A stretch of DNA of 64,000 bases from Anoplopoma fimbria. Its lineage: Eukaryota; Chordata; Actinopteri; Perciformes; Anoplopomatidae. The notes beneath the pieces are model-generated. The model was not told where the DNA came from. It saw nothing but the letters and a program-made list of their open reading frames with translations, and searched no databases. The DNA lies in NCBI RefSeq assembly GCF_027596085.1, contig NC_072471.1:12466810-12530809 (forward strand), read 5' to 3'. Below are positions 26,758 to 38,730 of this stretch, piece after piece (within the stretch, counting starts at the first letter, position 1; each line of letters opens with the position of its first letter). The position numbers were made by a program, and so were the translations under genes.

Positions 26758-29700
26758 AAAGCATGTCAATTAGTGCAACATACTATCACATTATTGTCTT
26801 TTGCAAACAAACATGTAAGAAGGAACATACTCGAAAAAAAACAAAATCTAAAATGTTTGCAGAGTTTAAAACCCCAGCAACAATTTTAGTATGAAAAGCA
26901 AATTTATTGTTAAATTTACTGTAATTAGTTAGTCAGTGAAACTAAAAACAGAGCTCTTAAAAACATCCAACAAATCTGTGTTCGTTAGGAATTAATTATC
27001 ACTGACCTTGGAAATAAATTTTCAAAATATGTTAATTTAGAGGAACCTTGCCTGAGTTTCTTAGACTGTCAACTAAATGATAATGTGAAATGAGTTATTA
27101 CAGTCAATTTATTTTATTGCTTGTGGGTCAAGGTAGTCACAGGTTTATACAGTCCGTACTTCTCTCACTCTCCTGAATAACAAACAAATGCTTCCCTACA
27201 ATACTGATTTAGAATAATTAACTGTTATTAAAGGGATATATTGAAATCCATCATGACTTTATAATGTAGTACTAAGCATGGATGTAAGCTGGCCTTTTTT
27301 TGTGAAAGGGTTATGAAACGACACGTGTTAGGATACTTTCTTTCCGTGCCAAAAAACAAATTTTTAAATCATGCAAAAAATTGGTCAAAAACTACTTAGA
27401 TCTCTAAATGGATTTTCTAAGTGAGAACCAGACATTCAAAAAGCCTGAATGAAGAGGTGTTTTGAATATGTTTTCTGGTATCTGGTAAGTTATGGAAGCC
27501 AGCCCATCCTACTATTGATTTTACTTTTTGTTGTGTTATATTGTGAATCATTTCTTTGTAGCTTTTATTTGTATACATGTTGTATGCAAAATTAGGATCA
27601 CTGGAATACTTTGGTATAGAAGAAAACTTGATGACCTGATCTAGAGTTCTAGAGTTATAAGGAGCATATTTATTCATGTTTACTCACAAGGAACAAAGGA
27701 GATATGATACAGAGATGATTGGGAAGTGCAGTCACACTGTGTTTAAATATATCATGCCTATGTGTTCAGATTTGATTTACTTATGACTCCGAGAAGGTGT
27801 ATGATTGTTGTCACAAAATGATTATAATGATGATCTTGACTGATGACTGGTTGGCGGATGCATATAACAGCTTGACGGTAATTCTAGCTTTACCTATGAG
27901 ATGGGAATTTTTTAGATACAGCCATGGGATCACTGCATCCAGCTGCTATAGAACTGCCCTCACAGAGTTTCACAGTTGGCTATAAAGAAGAACTACATTA
28001 TTCCTTTTGTACCATGTCTACATGTTTCAGCGATCTTCACCTTTACCTGACCTCCCTACCTTCTTAGTAGATTGGACACACACAACTATCACACTGAGAG
28101 GGAATCTTACAGTTATACTGCCTACAGTATTTACTGTAGGTAATTGACATACAGTCCTCTCTAGGTAACAGATCTCAGTGCAGTGTAACTACACATGACA
28201 CACAGTAGCTCTGAGACTCTTTGCTGCTGCTGCTGCTGCTTTTAAACATTATAAAACATGTATTTGAACTAAATATAGTTTGATTAGATCTTCAAAGAGA
28301 GACAAAAAATATATAATCTTCAGAGATCTTCATTGTGACACACTGGCATGTGAATCTGCAAATTAGTATCGCACAGTGTTGTCTTCAACAGGAATATATC
28401 TACTTTACATCCTGAACTGGTGGTGGCAGTGTAGGTCAGACTGCTGACACCATAACAAATGATATTTGACTCATCCTTACAATGTTCACTTTATCATAAT
28501 CTCCACCAGGGGCTGTCCAAGCATCACCCTCCATTCATCCATTCATTCCTTACTGATGCATGAAAAAGGGTTGAAGGAATGACTGTACTTTGCCTTAAAG
28601 ATTTCACTCCAGCACACTGGGTGATTAAAGTAAACTGGCCCACAGACACAATGCAATTTCCTGATCTCCCATACTCTTCCTACTGTCATTTCGCTTTTTG
28701 TATCCTAAACAGATGGCCTTGTTGTGATTGGACACAGATGGGGTTTCCGTGGCAATCTCAAACATCCCACACAATGTTATATTTGCCCCAGCTTTGACTC
28801 CTGAGCATAAATTATTTCAAAGCTTTATTGTCTTCTGCTGTCTTATGTGTGTCGGTGCAGCTTAGACGGAAACAAGCAAGAAATAAGCTAAAAGAACCCT
28901 CACATCAACATTAATTGCTGGTATTACTGAAAAGTTGAATGGCTCAACATGAAATGGCTTTGATCGGCTTTGAATTACCTCTCATGTATCAACCAAAGTC
29001 TTGGCGGTTAGTTCTATCCTGATCCACATATTTATCTTTTGTGTTTGTTGATGTCGCGGTGCTGTGATTCAGAGGAGCCTCGCAGAGGTGTCATGGGAGT
29101 GATTCAGTTAAACATCTGTGATGGGAGGTGCCCACTTAATAACCCCATTGACATCCTCTCTCTGTTGCTCACTGCTCTTTCTTTACTGTGTATCAAAGCC
29201 AGGTTTCTACATATGCATTTTTGCTTCTTCACAAGGGATGTTTTCTAGCAGAATACAAGTTGCAATTACTGGGTTTAAAAAAAAGAAATACCTTCAGACC
29301 TGAATGTTCCTAATATAATGATAAACTAACACTCCAGTTATGTCTTAAAATGAAATGGTAAGGAATTAGCCACTGACAATATGGCAAAGACCTATTTAGG
29401 GAAATGAGGTGGTTGCCATTGGTGGATTTTTGATCATGAGAACACTTTGCAACTGTTACAGCCTTGTGAGATAAGTTACCAGAGGGACTGTTTGTTAGCT
29501 CATCTGTAGTCAAATGTTGTTGTTTTTTAGTTATTTATGTGAGGTGTCCAGGGGGTTTAGGTTATAGATGCAAAAAGACAGAATCTAGAAATCTCTTTCC
29601 CATTGATTTATCTTTTAAAAAGGAGTGAGTTTTATCTTCTCTCGACTAATGACGTTCTCTTCATAATGTTTAATGTGGACAGCTTCATGCTTTTTGGAAT

Positions 29701-31337
29701 TCAGTTCGGAGCTACTTTGATGACATAAAAGGCAACATGAAAGAGTTTTTACCTTTTAAACCACAGTCTTCACATAAATGTATCAAGACATTTTTTTTGA
29801 AAGACTTTCACATTTTCCTGACTAGATTCAACATTTTTGTTAAAGTCAACAAGCAAGGGATACTGTGTTTGCTTTAGTTAGACTTATAGCTGGTGTGACG
29901 GAGGTCCCAAGGGACCTGTCCTGGGGCCCCTGTACATGTGAAAGAGTTAGAACTTGAGCCAGGTGTGTCACAGCAAGGCTTTTAATCCCTGCCTGAGCCC
30001 TGCTGCACGCTACATGAAATTGATCATTATAAATCATTTTATATAATGGACATTAGGCATAGAAGGGGGTCAGAGTGCTTAGTGCAGGGAAAGCATTCAA
30101 TGCCATGTTCATCATCCACATTAACGGTAGAGGCTTGAATTTCATTTGGAACAGTAACTCATTCAGTGATCCACAAATGTAATCCACCTTGATCTAATGT
30201 TGTCATACATTAAAATGATATACATTGCCCATTACATGTAATTATTGACACCATGACAGTATATATGCTTGTGCCCTTCTCATGGATGATGTCATCTTAA
30301 TGGCGAACAGTCTCTCTATCTTAATGGCCAAATCCACACTTTAGTATGACCTCGTAACAATGTCTCATATCTTCGGTGGAAAGTTGGTGCCACGGATGGA
30401 CACATAAATCTGATATTATCATTCTAATCCTTTTGTTTGTCCATGGAATGTGGCGGACCAGTAGTCAGTATTAAGTCAAACATGAACCATGCACAAGGGA
30501 AATAATCCAAATGTTTGCTAGTGCAGCTGTCTATCTTTTGTTGACATATTTGTCTTTGCGAGTATACAGTTGAGAGATGCAAGAAGGAACAGACGAGAAT
30601 GATTAAAGTCCTTGACTTTACCAAAGATGCTGCTGTAGGTATTTGGTATGCATATGCAGCAGCTGAGACATCCTAGCTACCTATTATCCGTGATACATAC
30701 ACACACAGTGAGGGGAAAAAAAGCAGTATATGTTAATCAATTTTAAATTGATGTCCAACGTTAGTGAAATTATTTAACTATTGAACAGAGAGATCCTGGT
30801 TTTTATTTAAAGCAGCAGTGTTTCTAAATGTCTCTGGTTTTCATTGTTGTGAAGGAAACTTTTGTTTCATTCAGCCATGATAATGTGGTTGCAGAATAAC
30901 ATTTGGGACTTTCATCATGAACTCCAATGCTTTTCTACAACTGAATACAACTTTGAAGGCAAATCCCATCCTCACCTCTAAAGTCAGTTTCACACAAGAT
31001 GGCAACATAGTCTTTCATCTGATTTAAAACAATATGATGAAAAGGGAAAATGTCAAAGGTATTGTTAAAACCTTTGTAATTGGTTCTGAGGTGTTTTATC
31101 TGATGTAACATTGTGAAGGTATATATGTCAGGTAGAGTTGGCAGTTGGGATCTGTCTGTCTGGGTGCTCCAGAGATCTGCGCATCCCTGACAGTAGCTAC
31201 AGTTCACAGAAAGCAAAAAAGCCGATAGCTATAATGTCTTCTCTTAGGTTTCTGGGCAAAAAAACATTCACAAATATGCATATGTTCAGTGGTACCTCCA
31301 GTGGTGCTTTTTGCTTAAGACTTATGTGTTGATGTGT
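26758..31337. other. gene-free stretch, nothing recognised
   Basis: About 4.6 kb without a supported gene. A (CTG)n run of five to six units lies near 28222-28239 and a 9-bp-arm palindrome (CCTACAGTA-TT-TACTGTAGG) near 28121-28140. Other open frames are of chance length. Confidence 0.5.
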
Positions 31338-31676
31338 TCATTCTGATGTAGTAAGGCTCCTTTTCTTCCATTGAAAAAACTTGTGCAGGCCCGCAGCCCT
31401 GAGGAGGCCGAGCATAAACCGAAGTGTGTGGCTGAGGTAAACACCTGAGATCATGATGTAAATATAGCAAGTTAGAATCAGCCCTGAATATAAGGGAACT
31501 ACACCAACTATAAACATGACCCAGTCAGACATCGTTTTTGGCAATCGAATTATTTCATGAAGTGACTTTGCATGAGGGTAATGCATTTTTGTGGCCAATA
31601 TGTTGTGTGCCAGCTGGACGGCAAGTCTGAAAGAAGCCTGCAAGATAAAGGATGACAGGTTTATCTTAAAATACAT
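31338..31676 (-). other. unidentified open frame, 112 codons, hydrophobic segment
   Basis: An uninterrupted frame longer than most here. The central part has a hydrophobic stretch (around VMFIVGVVPLYSGLILTCYI) that could form a membrane span. I do not recognise a family, the frame is not obviously flanked by splice signals, and no promoter is evident. It may be chance or the remnant of a retrocopy. Confidence 0.12.
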
Positions 31677-31773
31677 AATTTTTCAAAGGATTTGAGATAA
31701 GGATGGCCCTCTAACCCCCCCTCCACTCTGTCTTTGTCTCTCCTCTCTCTTCATCTAAATTGTCTTTTATTCT

Positions 31774-31774
<1 letters not shown>

Positions 31775-31864
<90 letters not shown>
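31775..31864. repeat. (AC)45 microsatellite
   Basis: Uninterrupted AC run followed by two short AC tracts broken by TT. Confidence 0.98.
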
Positions 31865-31866
<2 letters not shown>

Positions 31867-31884
31867 ACACACACTTACACACAT

Positions 31885-32564
31885 ACAATCAATAGACTGC
31901 ATTTATTTCACTTTATCTCAAAGAAACACATGCAAAAGAGCAGCAGTGCATATGGTGCTCATTTCCGCACCAGTGGCCTAATGCTCTTACTGTAAGTTAA
32001 TTTGTTATGAGCATCATTGTTTTAAAGGGGAAGACAAAGCGGGGCAGTGTCCCCATGCTGCTATTTCATAGTACAAAGTAGAACACTGCGGCTATTGTGT
32101 TTGTCACCTCCTAACTCCCTGCATCCTTACTAAAATTGCTGACAGACGAAAGGTTACAAATAACAATGCTGCATTTGGTGGGGAGAACCAAACATGACAC
32201 CACACTTTTATCAATATTCCTGGTGCTTGATTCATGATGTCCTTTGTATTTTCATTTATTTGGGGGTTTCAGCAACACTTGTTCAATTAAAAACCTATAA
32301 TGGTTAGTGTTTTGCAAGATGAATCCAGTATGTTCAGATTTTTATTTGATTTGATTTTCCGCTTCAACCGATGGTTTAACAACATCAACTGTTGTTTTGA
32401 AAGTATTTTCAGAATCTTTTGGATGAAAAGTATTTGGTCTGTTTCACAATAATGAAAAAAAGATTTTTCACCTAGTCTTATGTTGCAGCTATATTTCCAA
32501 ACCAGATGGAAATTACATACGTCCATCCTCTTTTTAGCCACGCTAGCATGTCTCGACAATTATT
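31885..32564. other. gene-free stretch, nothing recognised
   Basis: No exon or repeat family supported. Confidence 0.5.
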
Positions 32565-32865
32565 GGGCGGGTTGTATGTCCCATTCAGGATGAATTGTAA
32601 CGTCACTTTTGTGATCCCCTGATTTTTCATCTTGCTTTACCATGAGGTCATACATTTTATCCTTCACAGGTTTTTGACCTGCAAAGCTAATGACTAAGGA
32701 ATTTGTGTTTGATGTAAATGTTAGCTTGCTCAAATGCTAAAAGATTGCAAACATGGTGAATATTACCTGCTAAACATCAGCATGTTCAGCATTAAGAGCA
32801 TGTTGAAGTTAGCATTTAGCTAAGTACAGCCTCAGAGCTACTAGCATGGCTGCAGACTTGTTAAA
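32565..32865 (+). repeat. teleost interspersed repeat, family C (copy 1 of 2)
   Basis: Shares a block order with 54420-54660: 'ttagc...tgctaa' words, then 'acctgctaaacatcagcatg', then 'agctactagcatggctgca'. It also carries 'gatgaattgtaacgtcac' and 'gatcccctgatttttcatc', which I recognise from a common fish repeat. Ends are approximate. Confidence 0.6.
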
Positions 32866-33779
32866 GACTGCAGGATACACACTGTCTCTGACAAGTTTTT
32901 TTTTTACTCAGAAAAGTCCAAACTATTTGTAATGTCATATTACTACAAGTATTTTTTAAGTTTTGCTGCTTACATTCTCACATTATTTGCAGTAGTGGCA
33001 TTATTGTGGGCATGGGTTTGTGTCTACAGGACACCACCTCTCTATAAAGTAAATAACAAAATATGTTGATAGGTAATAAAACACATTGTATTGAACAATA
33101 AGTTGCTGTAGTTAGATAAAATAATAAAATAATCAGTACACATAGACAGGATTGTAAGTGTTTAGACTAATCACGACTTCTACTGTCACAACTGCAATTA
33201 CTAAAACGATTTTTGAATTGTATTATTGTGTTATTGGGCTTAACTTTCTCCACACATATACACCAAGGTCCTTTCTCCTCCCTGGCTCTTTAAAAAGTCA
33301 GTTCACCCAACTTACTAGGCCAATATTCTTATTAACCTTTAATAGTAGGCTGTTCAGGCATAGATAGTGTTTTAGTCCACGTTTTTTTTAGTTGTGCAGA
33401 TGAACGGAATTCCATTTGTGTTTAAATTTGCATCTCTTTGTACCGGTACACATCTCTGAGATTGTGCATTTGCTTATTCATGGGAGGCAAAAACTGATAG
33501 TAACCACTTGCGATGCTATTAACATGAAAGTTTTTAGGCCTGCCTGTGAGCACACTGCCCTCCTTTTTGTCCCAGAACTAACATTTCATATGATCGCTCC
33601 TGACAGATGAGTTCCCCTTCAGAGGCCCCCTGAAGGATAACCAAAAAAAGGGCACTTTCTACCAAAAGTCCCTTTCGACATTAAGACTTCTGCACACGCT
33701 CCTTGCAGAGTTGACACTTGTCACTTTGCACTGCTGCAGACTTTCTGAATGCTTTATGCACAGTCTGAGCTGTAGTTTA
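32866..33779. other. gene-free stretch upstream of the CpG-rich promoter
   Basis: AT-rich and CpG-poor, with no exon supported. CpG frequency starts to rise near 33780. Confidence 0.5.
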
Positions 33780-33889
33780 ACGCTGTTTTAAGGGCAGACC
33801 GGAGCGGACACAACTCAGCCCAGAGTCGATGTGCGGTCATGTCTTAAAGGGAGGGGCTTGAGCGGGTATGCAGTTTGGTTTTGCTCTCA

Positions 33890-33983
33890 TTGAGTGTAGT
33901 GGAGGACCGACTTGCAGACTGGCTCCCTCTCCTCTCCTCACAATCGACTCAAGAGCTCTACTTTGTCCCGTTAAGATCCACAG
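33890..33983 (+). other. cald1: candidate non-coding first exon of cald1
   Basis: The segment ends ...GATCCACAG|GTAAGCGC, a strong match to the CAG|GTAAG donor (GT at 33984-33985), inside the CpG-rich region. It contains no long + frame, as expected for a 5' untranslated exon. The next good + strand acceptor leading into recognisable coding sequence is at 58231, so the intron would be about 24.2 kb. The left end (transcription start) is a guess. Confidence 0.4.
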
Positions 33984-34083
33984 GTAAGCGCAAAACTCAA
34001 CGCGTAAAGTTTCATAGACGCGATTAGGAAGAAGGTGCGTGACGCGCATTGTTTGACGACGCGAGATGATCACGCACTGCTGG

Positions 34084-34086
<3 letters not shown>

Positions 34087-34123
<37 letters not shown>
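34087..34123. repeat. poly(T) tract of 37 bp inside the CpG-rich region
   Basis: Uninterrupted T run about 100 bp downstream of the candidate first-exon donor. It may be the A-tail of a lost retroinsert on the minus strand or a nucleosome-excluding tract. Confidence 0.95.
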
Positions 34124-34370
34124 CAAAAAGATATCTTGGCCGAAAAGCCGCTCCCTCTTTGTGCAACAACGGTCCACTAAAGGCAAAGCAGACTCATGAT
34201 TGTGAGCGATGATGAACTTTTCTATTGGCCGGGCGGCGACGCTACATTGTAGATGTTAGCCGCGGGACAACACAAAGAGAAGCGTATGTCCTCTCCTGTA
34301 ATGCGCGCTCAGTCCTTCGGGGGCGATGGAGGGGGGGTGGTGGTGGTGGGGTGGTCTCCAAACCCCCGGC

Positions 34371-35060
34371 AAGCAAACTTTCTCCAAAATTCAGCATTAA
34401 ATGTGTTTTTTTTTGGCGTTGACATCCTGGTCTTAGCATCCTCCAAAAGTCCTCAAATTAAGCTTTGTTGTTAACCCCACAAATGCAGAATGTGGATAAA
34501 CCTGTTGAAATGTGACATGTGGATGGGAGGTGTACAAAGTTGGCATAAGGGCAATGATGGGTCCCATATGGCTACCAGCACACCCTCCCCAAGTTCAGGT
34601 TTGACCATAAGAGCATGCTGATGTCCAGATGCACAATTGTCCCACGAGCTTTAAAAAACACATCCAGCATCTCCTGCAGACAAAGCCCCCAGGGCATTCT
34701 TGCAAAAGGCCGGCCCTGCTCGCTCACAGATGAATCCACTTCTCATCGTTTTCAAGGTATCACATTCTTTACAATCCCACCACCCTCGAGGCGAAAAAAG
34801 GCTCTACTCAACTCTCATTGTACTTGAGTTGGCCGGCCAAGTCTTTTGATCTCGGCTTTATTACATAGTATCTGTGAAATGGAAGCATGGAAAATGGGAG
34901 TGGGTGGAGGGCGGGAGCTGCAGAGGGGAGAGCTGTAGGTCTTTTTCTTTTTTTTTCTTTTTAATGCTTTCGGGGCCAGAGACAGCATAGTAATTGTCCA
35001 TGAAACTGTATCTGATAAGTTGTGCAGTGTTTGGAAAACACATGGAGAATGCCCTCCGCT
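34371..35060. other. proximal part of the putative cald1 first intron
   Basis: No exon recognised. Sequence complexity is higher than in the flanking AT-rich DNA, which would suit regulatory sequence, but no further specific element is supported. Confidence 0.35.
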
Positions 35061-35070
35061 CCTTATAAGG
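35061..35070. promoter_or_regulatory. perfect CArG box (SRF site)
   Basis: CCTTATAAGG fits CC(A/T)6GG and is self-complementary. SRF with myocardin/MRTF drives many contractile genes including caldesmon (family knowledge). It lies about 1.08 kb downstream of the candidate first exon. A few such words are expected by chance in 64 kb; its value comes from position and from the MCAT motif 41 bp further on. An alternative reading is a TATA-like element of a downstream start. Confidence 0.45.
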
Positions 35071-35110
35071 CGCAGGGCCCAACCAGGTGACAGGTGATTG
35101 AAAAAGCCTC

Positions 35111-35117
35111 TGGAATG
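35111..35117. promoter_or_regulatory. MCAT motif (TEAD site)
   Basis: TGGAATG, the reverse complement of CATTCCA. TEAD factors act with SRF at muscle and cytoskeletal gene enhancers. A related GAATG word is present just upstream of the CArG box (gagaatgcc, near 35045). Short motif, so confidence is limited. Confidence 0.35.
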
Positions 35118-35140
35118 TGGTGCATAACAGTCTGCTAGTA

Positions 35141-35742
35141 CAGTGATTCCCAACATTTTTCTCTAATGTACCCCAACAACCCTGTTAGAGTAACTAAAGT
35201 AACCCTTCAGGGACGTCACGTGCATTTGAATAGATTTCCAACTGGTAAATATTGAACACTAAGTATGATGACAAAAAGTGGATAACAACCTCTTCAACAA
35301 ACTTCTATTTATTATTATTTTAAAATGCATTGGTCACATTTACATTCCTACTACAGAGCTTGATATTTCAGCTATTTATCAAGTACTTTGTTTCAAAAGT
35401 TTAACCATTACTTTTAGTTAACCATTCCAGCAGTTTATCCATTACATCAAGTTGACCATTTCAACTGTTTATTTGAAAATAAATAAATATCTTTCACTAG
35501 CTTACTTTTGGCTTTTTCACCAATACGTTCAGCTATCTATTTCAACCATGTATCCCCTACTTGTAGCTAACTATTTCAACTTTAATCACCACTTTCGGGT
35601 AACTATGAAGACTTATCTGCTTGCTAACCACTTTCCACGCACCCCTTCAATCACAGCACGTAGTTTTCAGGTGTTTCCAAATACTACATAATAACTAGAT
35701 AAGTATTTCCTGGGGTACAAGTACCCCTGATGGAAAACACTA
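35141..35742 (+). mobile_element. hAT-like non-autonomous element, copy 2
   Basis: Starts CAGTGATTCCCA and ends with the reverse complement of TAGTGTTTTCCA. Subterminal regions are also inverted (tgtacccc on the left, ggggtaca on the right). The flanking octamers tgctagta and cactagga agree at 5 of 8 positions around CTAG, compatible with a decayed hAT target duplication. The interior is a degenerate tandem array of 'ttaaccatttcaactgttta'-type units, the diverged counterpart of the clean 34-bp minisatellite in copy 1 at 9.6 kb. Confidence 0.55.
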
Positions 35743-38693
35743 CACTAGGAGTTTCATTTTTTTTCTTTCAGTTTTTGCATGCACATTCACACGCATATAT
35801 ATACTCTCACACAGCTATTTCTGGGCTGAAACACACACACAGCAAACTGCAGGCTTTAAACTAAAGTGCACGTAGGGCTTTGTAGTGTACTTAAAAGCTG
35901 CTTTTGTAATTGGCACAATATGATATGAGAGCAGAAGAATTTGGAGGTAATTGCACAGAGTGATAACAGGGGTTTGGCAGTGTGGGGCGAGAGCCAGGGT
36001 TAGGGCTGGGCGGGCAGGATGTAGGGAACACTGCCATGCATTTCCGGAGTCTGGCTCTGGACTGCACAGTGCGGTGAAGGCTTCTAGTTACTGTACGCTG
36101 GCTCCCTCTCCTTCTCCCTCCCTTCTCTCATACACTTGATTAAAGTTAAATGTTGGATCAGGTAATTATTGTACCTCATTCTCAACATAATCAACATGTG
36201 CTAAAGCATGGGGCATTCATGTATCTATCCCTGTGCAGTAATGTGTCAACGTGCACGCAGTATATGTGGGCGCGTTGTTATAGTTTGATCATAGATACTC
36301 ATAATCCACCGCAGGATCAAGTTCCAAAGCAGGAATCCAGAGTTTCCTTGCAAGGCAATAGTTCCTTACCGCCACCGAGCTAAGGCAGCCAACCGAGTGG
36401 CAAACTGAATTTGAATAGAATGGAAAACTGGCAGAGGCAATTTTCTAACACAAATGATCAGATCATACTGTTCTTTTTTAAAATAGATGTTTACCTCTGC
36501 TGTGTTCAGTGTGTAGGTTTCCAAATGTGGTTGGGTTTCCAATGATGGCATGCTGACATGTCGGTCCAAACATGCATTGTTTCTGCACAGCAGGTGCCAA
36601 AGCTATTTTCTGGTTTATTCTCATAACAAGACTTGAAACTATGTCAAGCAGGTTTCCTGTGTTCCAGTCTTTGGCTTCATTTTATGCAGATTTGTTTGTT
36701 CCAACAATATGGTTTTTGATAGAGATGCTGCCCTTACCATGCCTGCAGAACCACAAGCACAAAGAGTGCTTTCTGTTTTATGAAAGCTGTCCTTTTCATC
36801 AGCATCGACCAGATGCACAGCATAAAGATAGTTAAGGTTTGTGTCTTCTGGACAACAGCAGGAGTAGGACAGGGTTCACCTCATTTGAAGTGATTGTGAT
36901 TGACAAGCAGCTAGCACTCATGGGATTTTGGCCCTGGACCGGAGCCCCACAGCGGACTCGTTCTGTTCCCCCTCGCCTTTGAATTCGATAACATGTAATT
37001 TGAATGCGCTGCATCCAGAACCGCACACTAAGTTGTATAACATGGTGAGCTTGGACGGACGGACGGACACGAATCTCGAGCTGGAAAATAATTCTTAACC
37101 CTTTCAACGCATATTCAAGGCTCATTAAGTGGTAGGCAAAAACTGGTAGCCCTTCTTAATTGCTTGTGAAGACACATCAGGGGCAGGAAAACTCAGAGGA
37201 TGTTTATTCAGGTCCTGGAAAATACGGCGTAAGAGTTTTGCAGATGTTTGTGATATAGATTAAAAATTATTGTAAATTGCCTTCTTTTTTTTGTATCGAC
37301 ATTCCTCATTATGCTGCCAAGCTGACATGGAACAATTCTGTAGGAGAATATCCAATGGTGCTCTTGGATGTTCTGGCGTTTGTTCGATGCACAATTAGTC
37401 TCTTGGGTGATGGAGAATTCTTACTCTCAATACCCTGGCTTTAGTAGATTCCCCACCAAATTAAATCTTATTTAATCAAACCACATTTACAAAGCTATTT
37501 TCAAGCCACAGATTCAATACACACATGTGCATAAATAATGTCATAATGATCCTTTCTCCCTGGATCTCTATCCCTACTTCCTTGCTTTCAAAACTATTAC
37601 CCAAACTTTGATTCCCCTGACTGAAGCAGTCATGTGGGCATGAAAGACCTGTGTTTGAATTCCTCTGGGCTTTAGTCACACTCCGATGGAGAGGTTTTGT
37701 TAGATCAGCCTCTCACTCGTGTCATTTTCTGACTTTAAAGTGCTATCACTCAAGGCCAGATTGCCTAATAGGCAGCATGGCATGTCGGCGTTGGTAATTG
37801 GCATATTGGCCCACCATCTGCTTCTTGCCAGATGCCAAGCACCGCCAGAAGTTTCATAGCTATAAAAAGAGACTATTGTATTTTTTCCCCTTGCTAAATC
37901 TTTCTTTTTTTTTTTTCTTTTACTGGGTGATGATTGAATTCATGAGGCAGCCTTGCTTTATATCTTAAAAGGTAAAACCTCCTCTCTTACTCATGTGGTC
38001 TACATTTTCATATGGTTTTTGGTGGATGATTGATTGTGTGAGAGTGAGGTCAGTGCTCCTAAGCAGTGCTTCTGATGTCATCCTACAAAGATGCATGTTC
38101 TCCTCTCCGTTCCCCAAAGCGGGTTATTTCGTAGAAGTGTACAACGTTGTTAAGGGGACATTTAGCCTTTGGGCTTCTTCTCATCTGATAAAACAAGCAC
38201 AGGAAATGTCTCTGTTAGCTGATTGGCCTTGTGTTTTCCTTCAGCGTCCTCCCACTGGGACCTCAGACGTGCAGAGTGTGTCCCTGTGGCAGAGAAACCA
38301 ACGTACTCGTCTCTCTCCTAACAGCTACATTAACTTTCCCTTCGCCTCTCTCCTCTCCTTTAACACCAATCTATTCTAACTCAGCCCTTGTCTCCCAAAA
38401 AGAAATGATGACTATAACGTTCATTCTCACTTCACCCGACTTCTTCACCCCGCCAACTTTCCATTCCTTCTTCCCTGTCCTCTCTTCACCCCCTCCCCCC
38501 CTCCTTTCTCCATTCTCCTCTCAGCCTCTCGTCTTCCCTCCCATAGCATCCCAGAACTAAACAAACATGGCAAATCAAGAGCCTGTCAAATCACCTTTTG
38601 AAAGTCCCATATTTTAGGGTAATGGGGAATTAGGGGGAACGTGGACTTAATAAGGTGATGTAAATCCCTGCGGCGTGTGAAAAATACCATTGA
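35743..38693. other. gene-free stretch (putative intron), nothing recognised
   Basis: No exon supported. A short (GGAC)n run is near 37054-37067 and the + strand is pyrimidine-rich at about 38.34-38.55 kb. An acceptor-like 'gttttccttcag' at 38244 precedes an open frame with no recognisable product. Confidence 0.45.
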
Positions 38694-38730
38694 GTGTAAA
38701 CACATGACCAGTGAGGTCATGTGTTTACAC
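38694..38730. repeat. perfect hairpin, 16-bp arms, 5-nt loop
   Basis: GTGTAAACACATGACC (38694-38709), loop AGTGA, and the exact reverse complement (38715-38730). Each arm contains a forkhead-type TGTAAACA and the inner ends form TGACC-N5-GGTCA, a nuclear-receptor half-site pair. Arms of this length and perfection in this spacing are not expected by chance in 64 kb. Confidence 0.97.

Larger units (their letters stand above)
33780..34370. promoter_or_regulatory. CpG-rich promoter-like region, candidate cald1 promoter
   Basis: CpG density rises sharply here compared with the rest of the window, with clustered 'acgcg', 'gacgcgcat', 'gacgacgcg' and 'ccgggcggcgacgc' words. An SP/KLF-like GC motif AGGGAGGGGC is at 33848-33857 and an inverted CCAAT box (ATTGG) followed by a GC box is near 34224. 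No canonical TATA box is seen. The region is CpG-island-like, and it contains a candidate non-coding exon with a consensus + strand donor. Assignment to cald1 rests on orientation and on the absence of any other recognised + strand gene before 58 kb. Confidence 0.55.

Noticed and set aside
33837..34169. 110-codon minus frame in the CpG-rich region
   Set aside because: Contains a lysine run from the poly(T) tract and conflicts with the + strand donor; no family similarity.
38231..38379. Possible exon after a strong acceptor at 38244
   Set aside because: The frame looks somewhat coding-like but there is no good donor, no recognisable product, and it runs into a C/T-rich tract that biases codon content.
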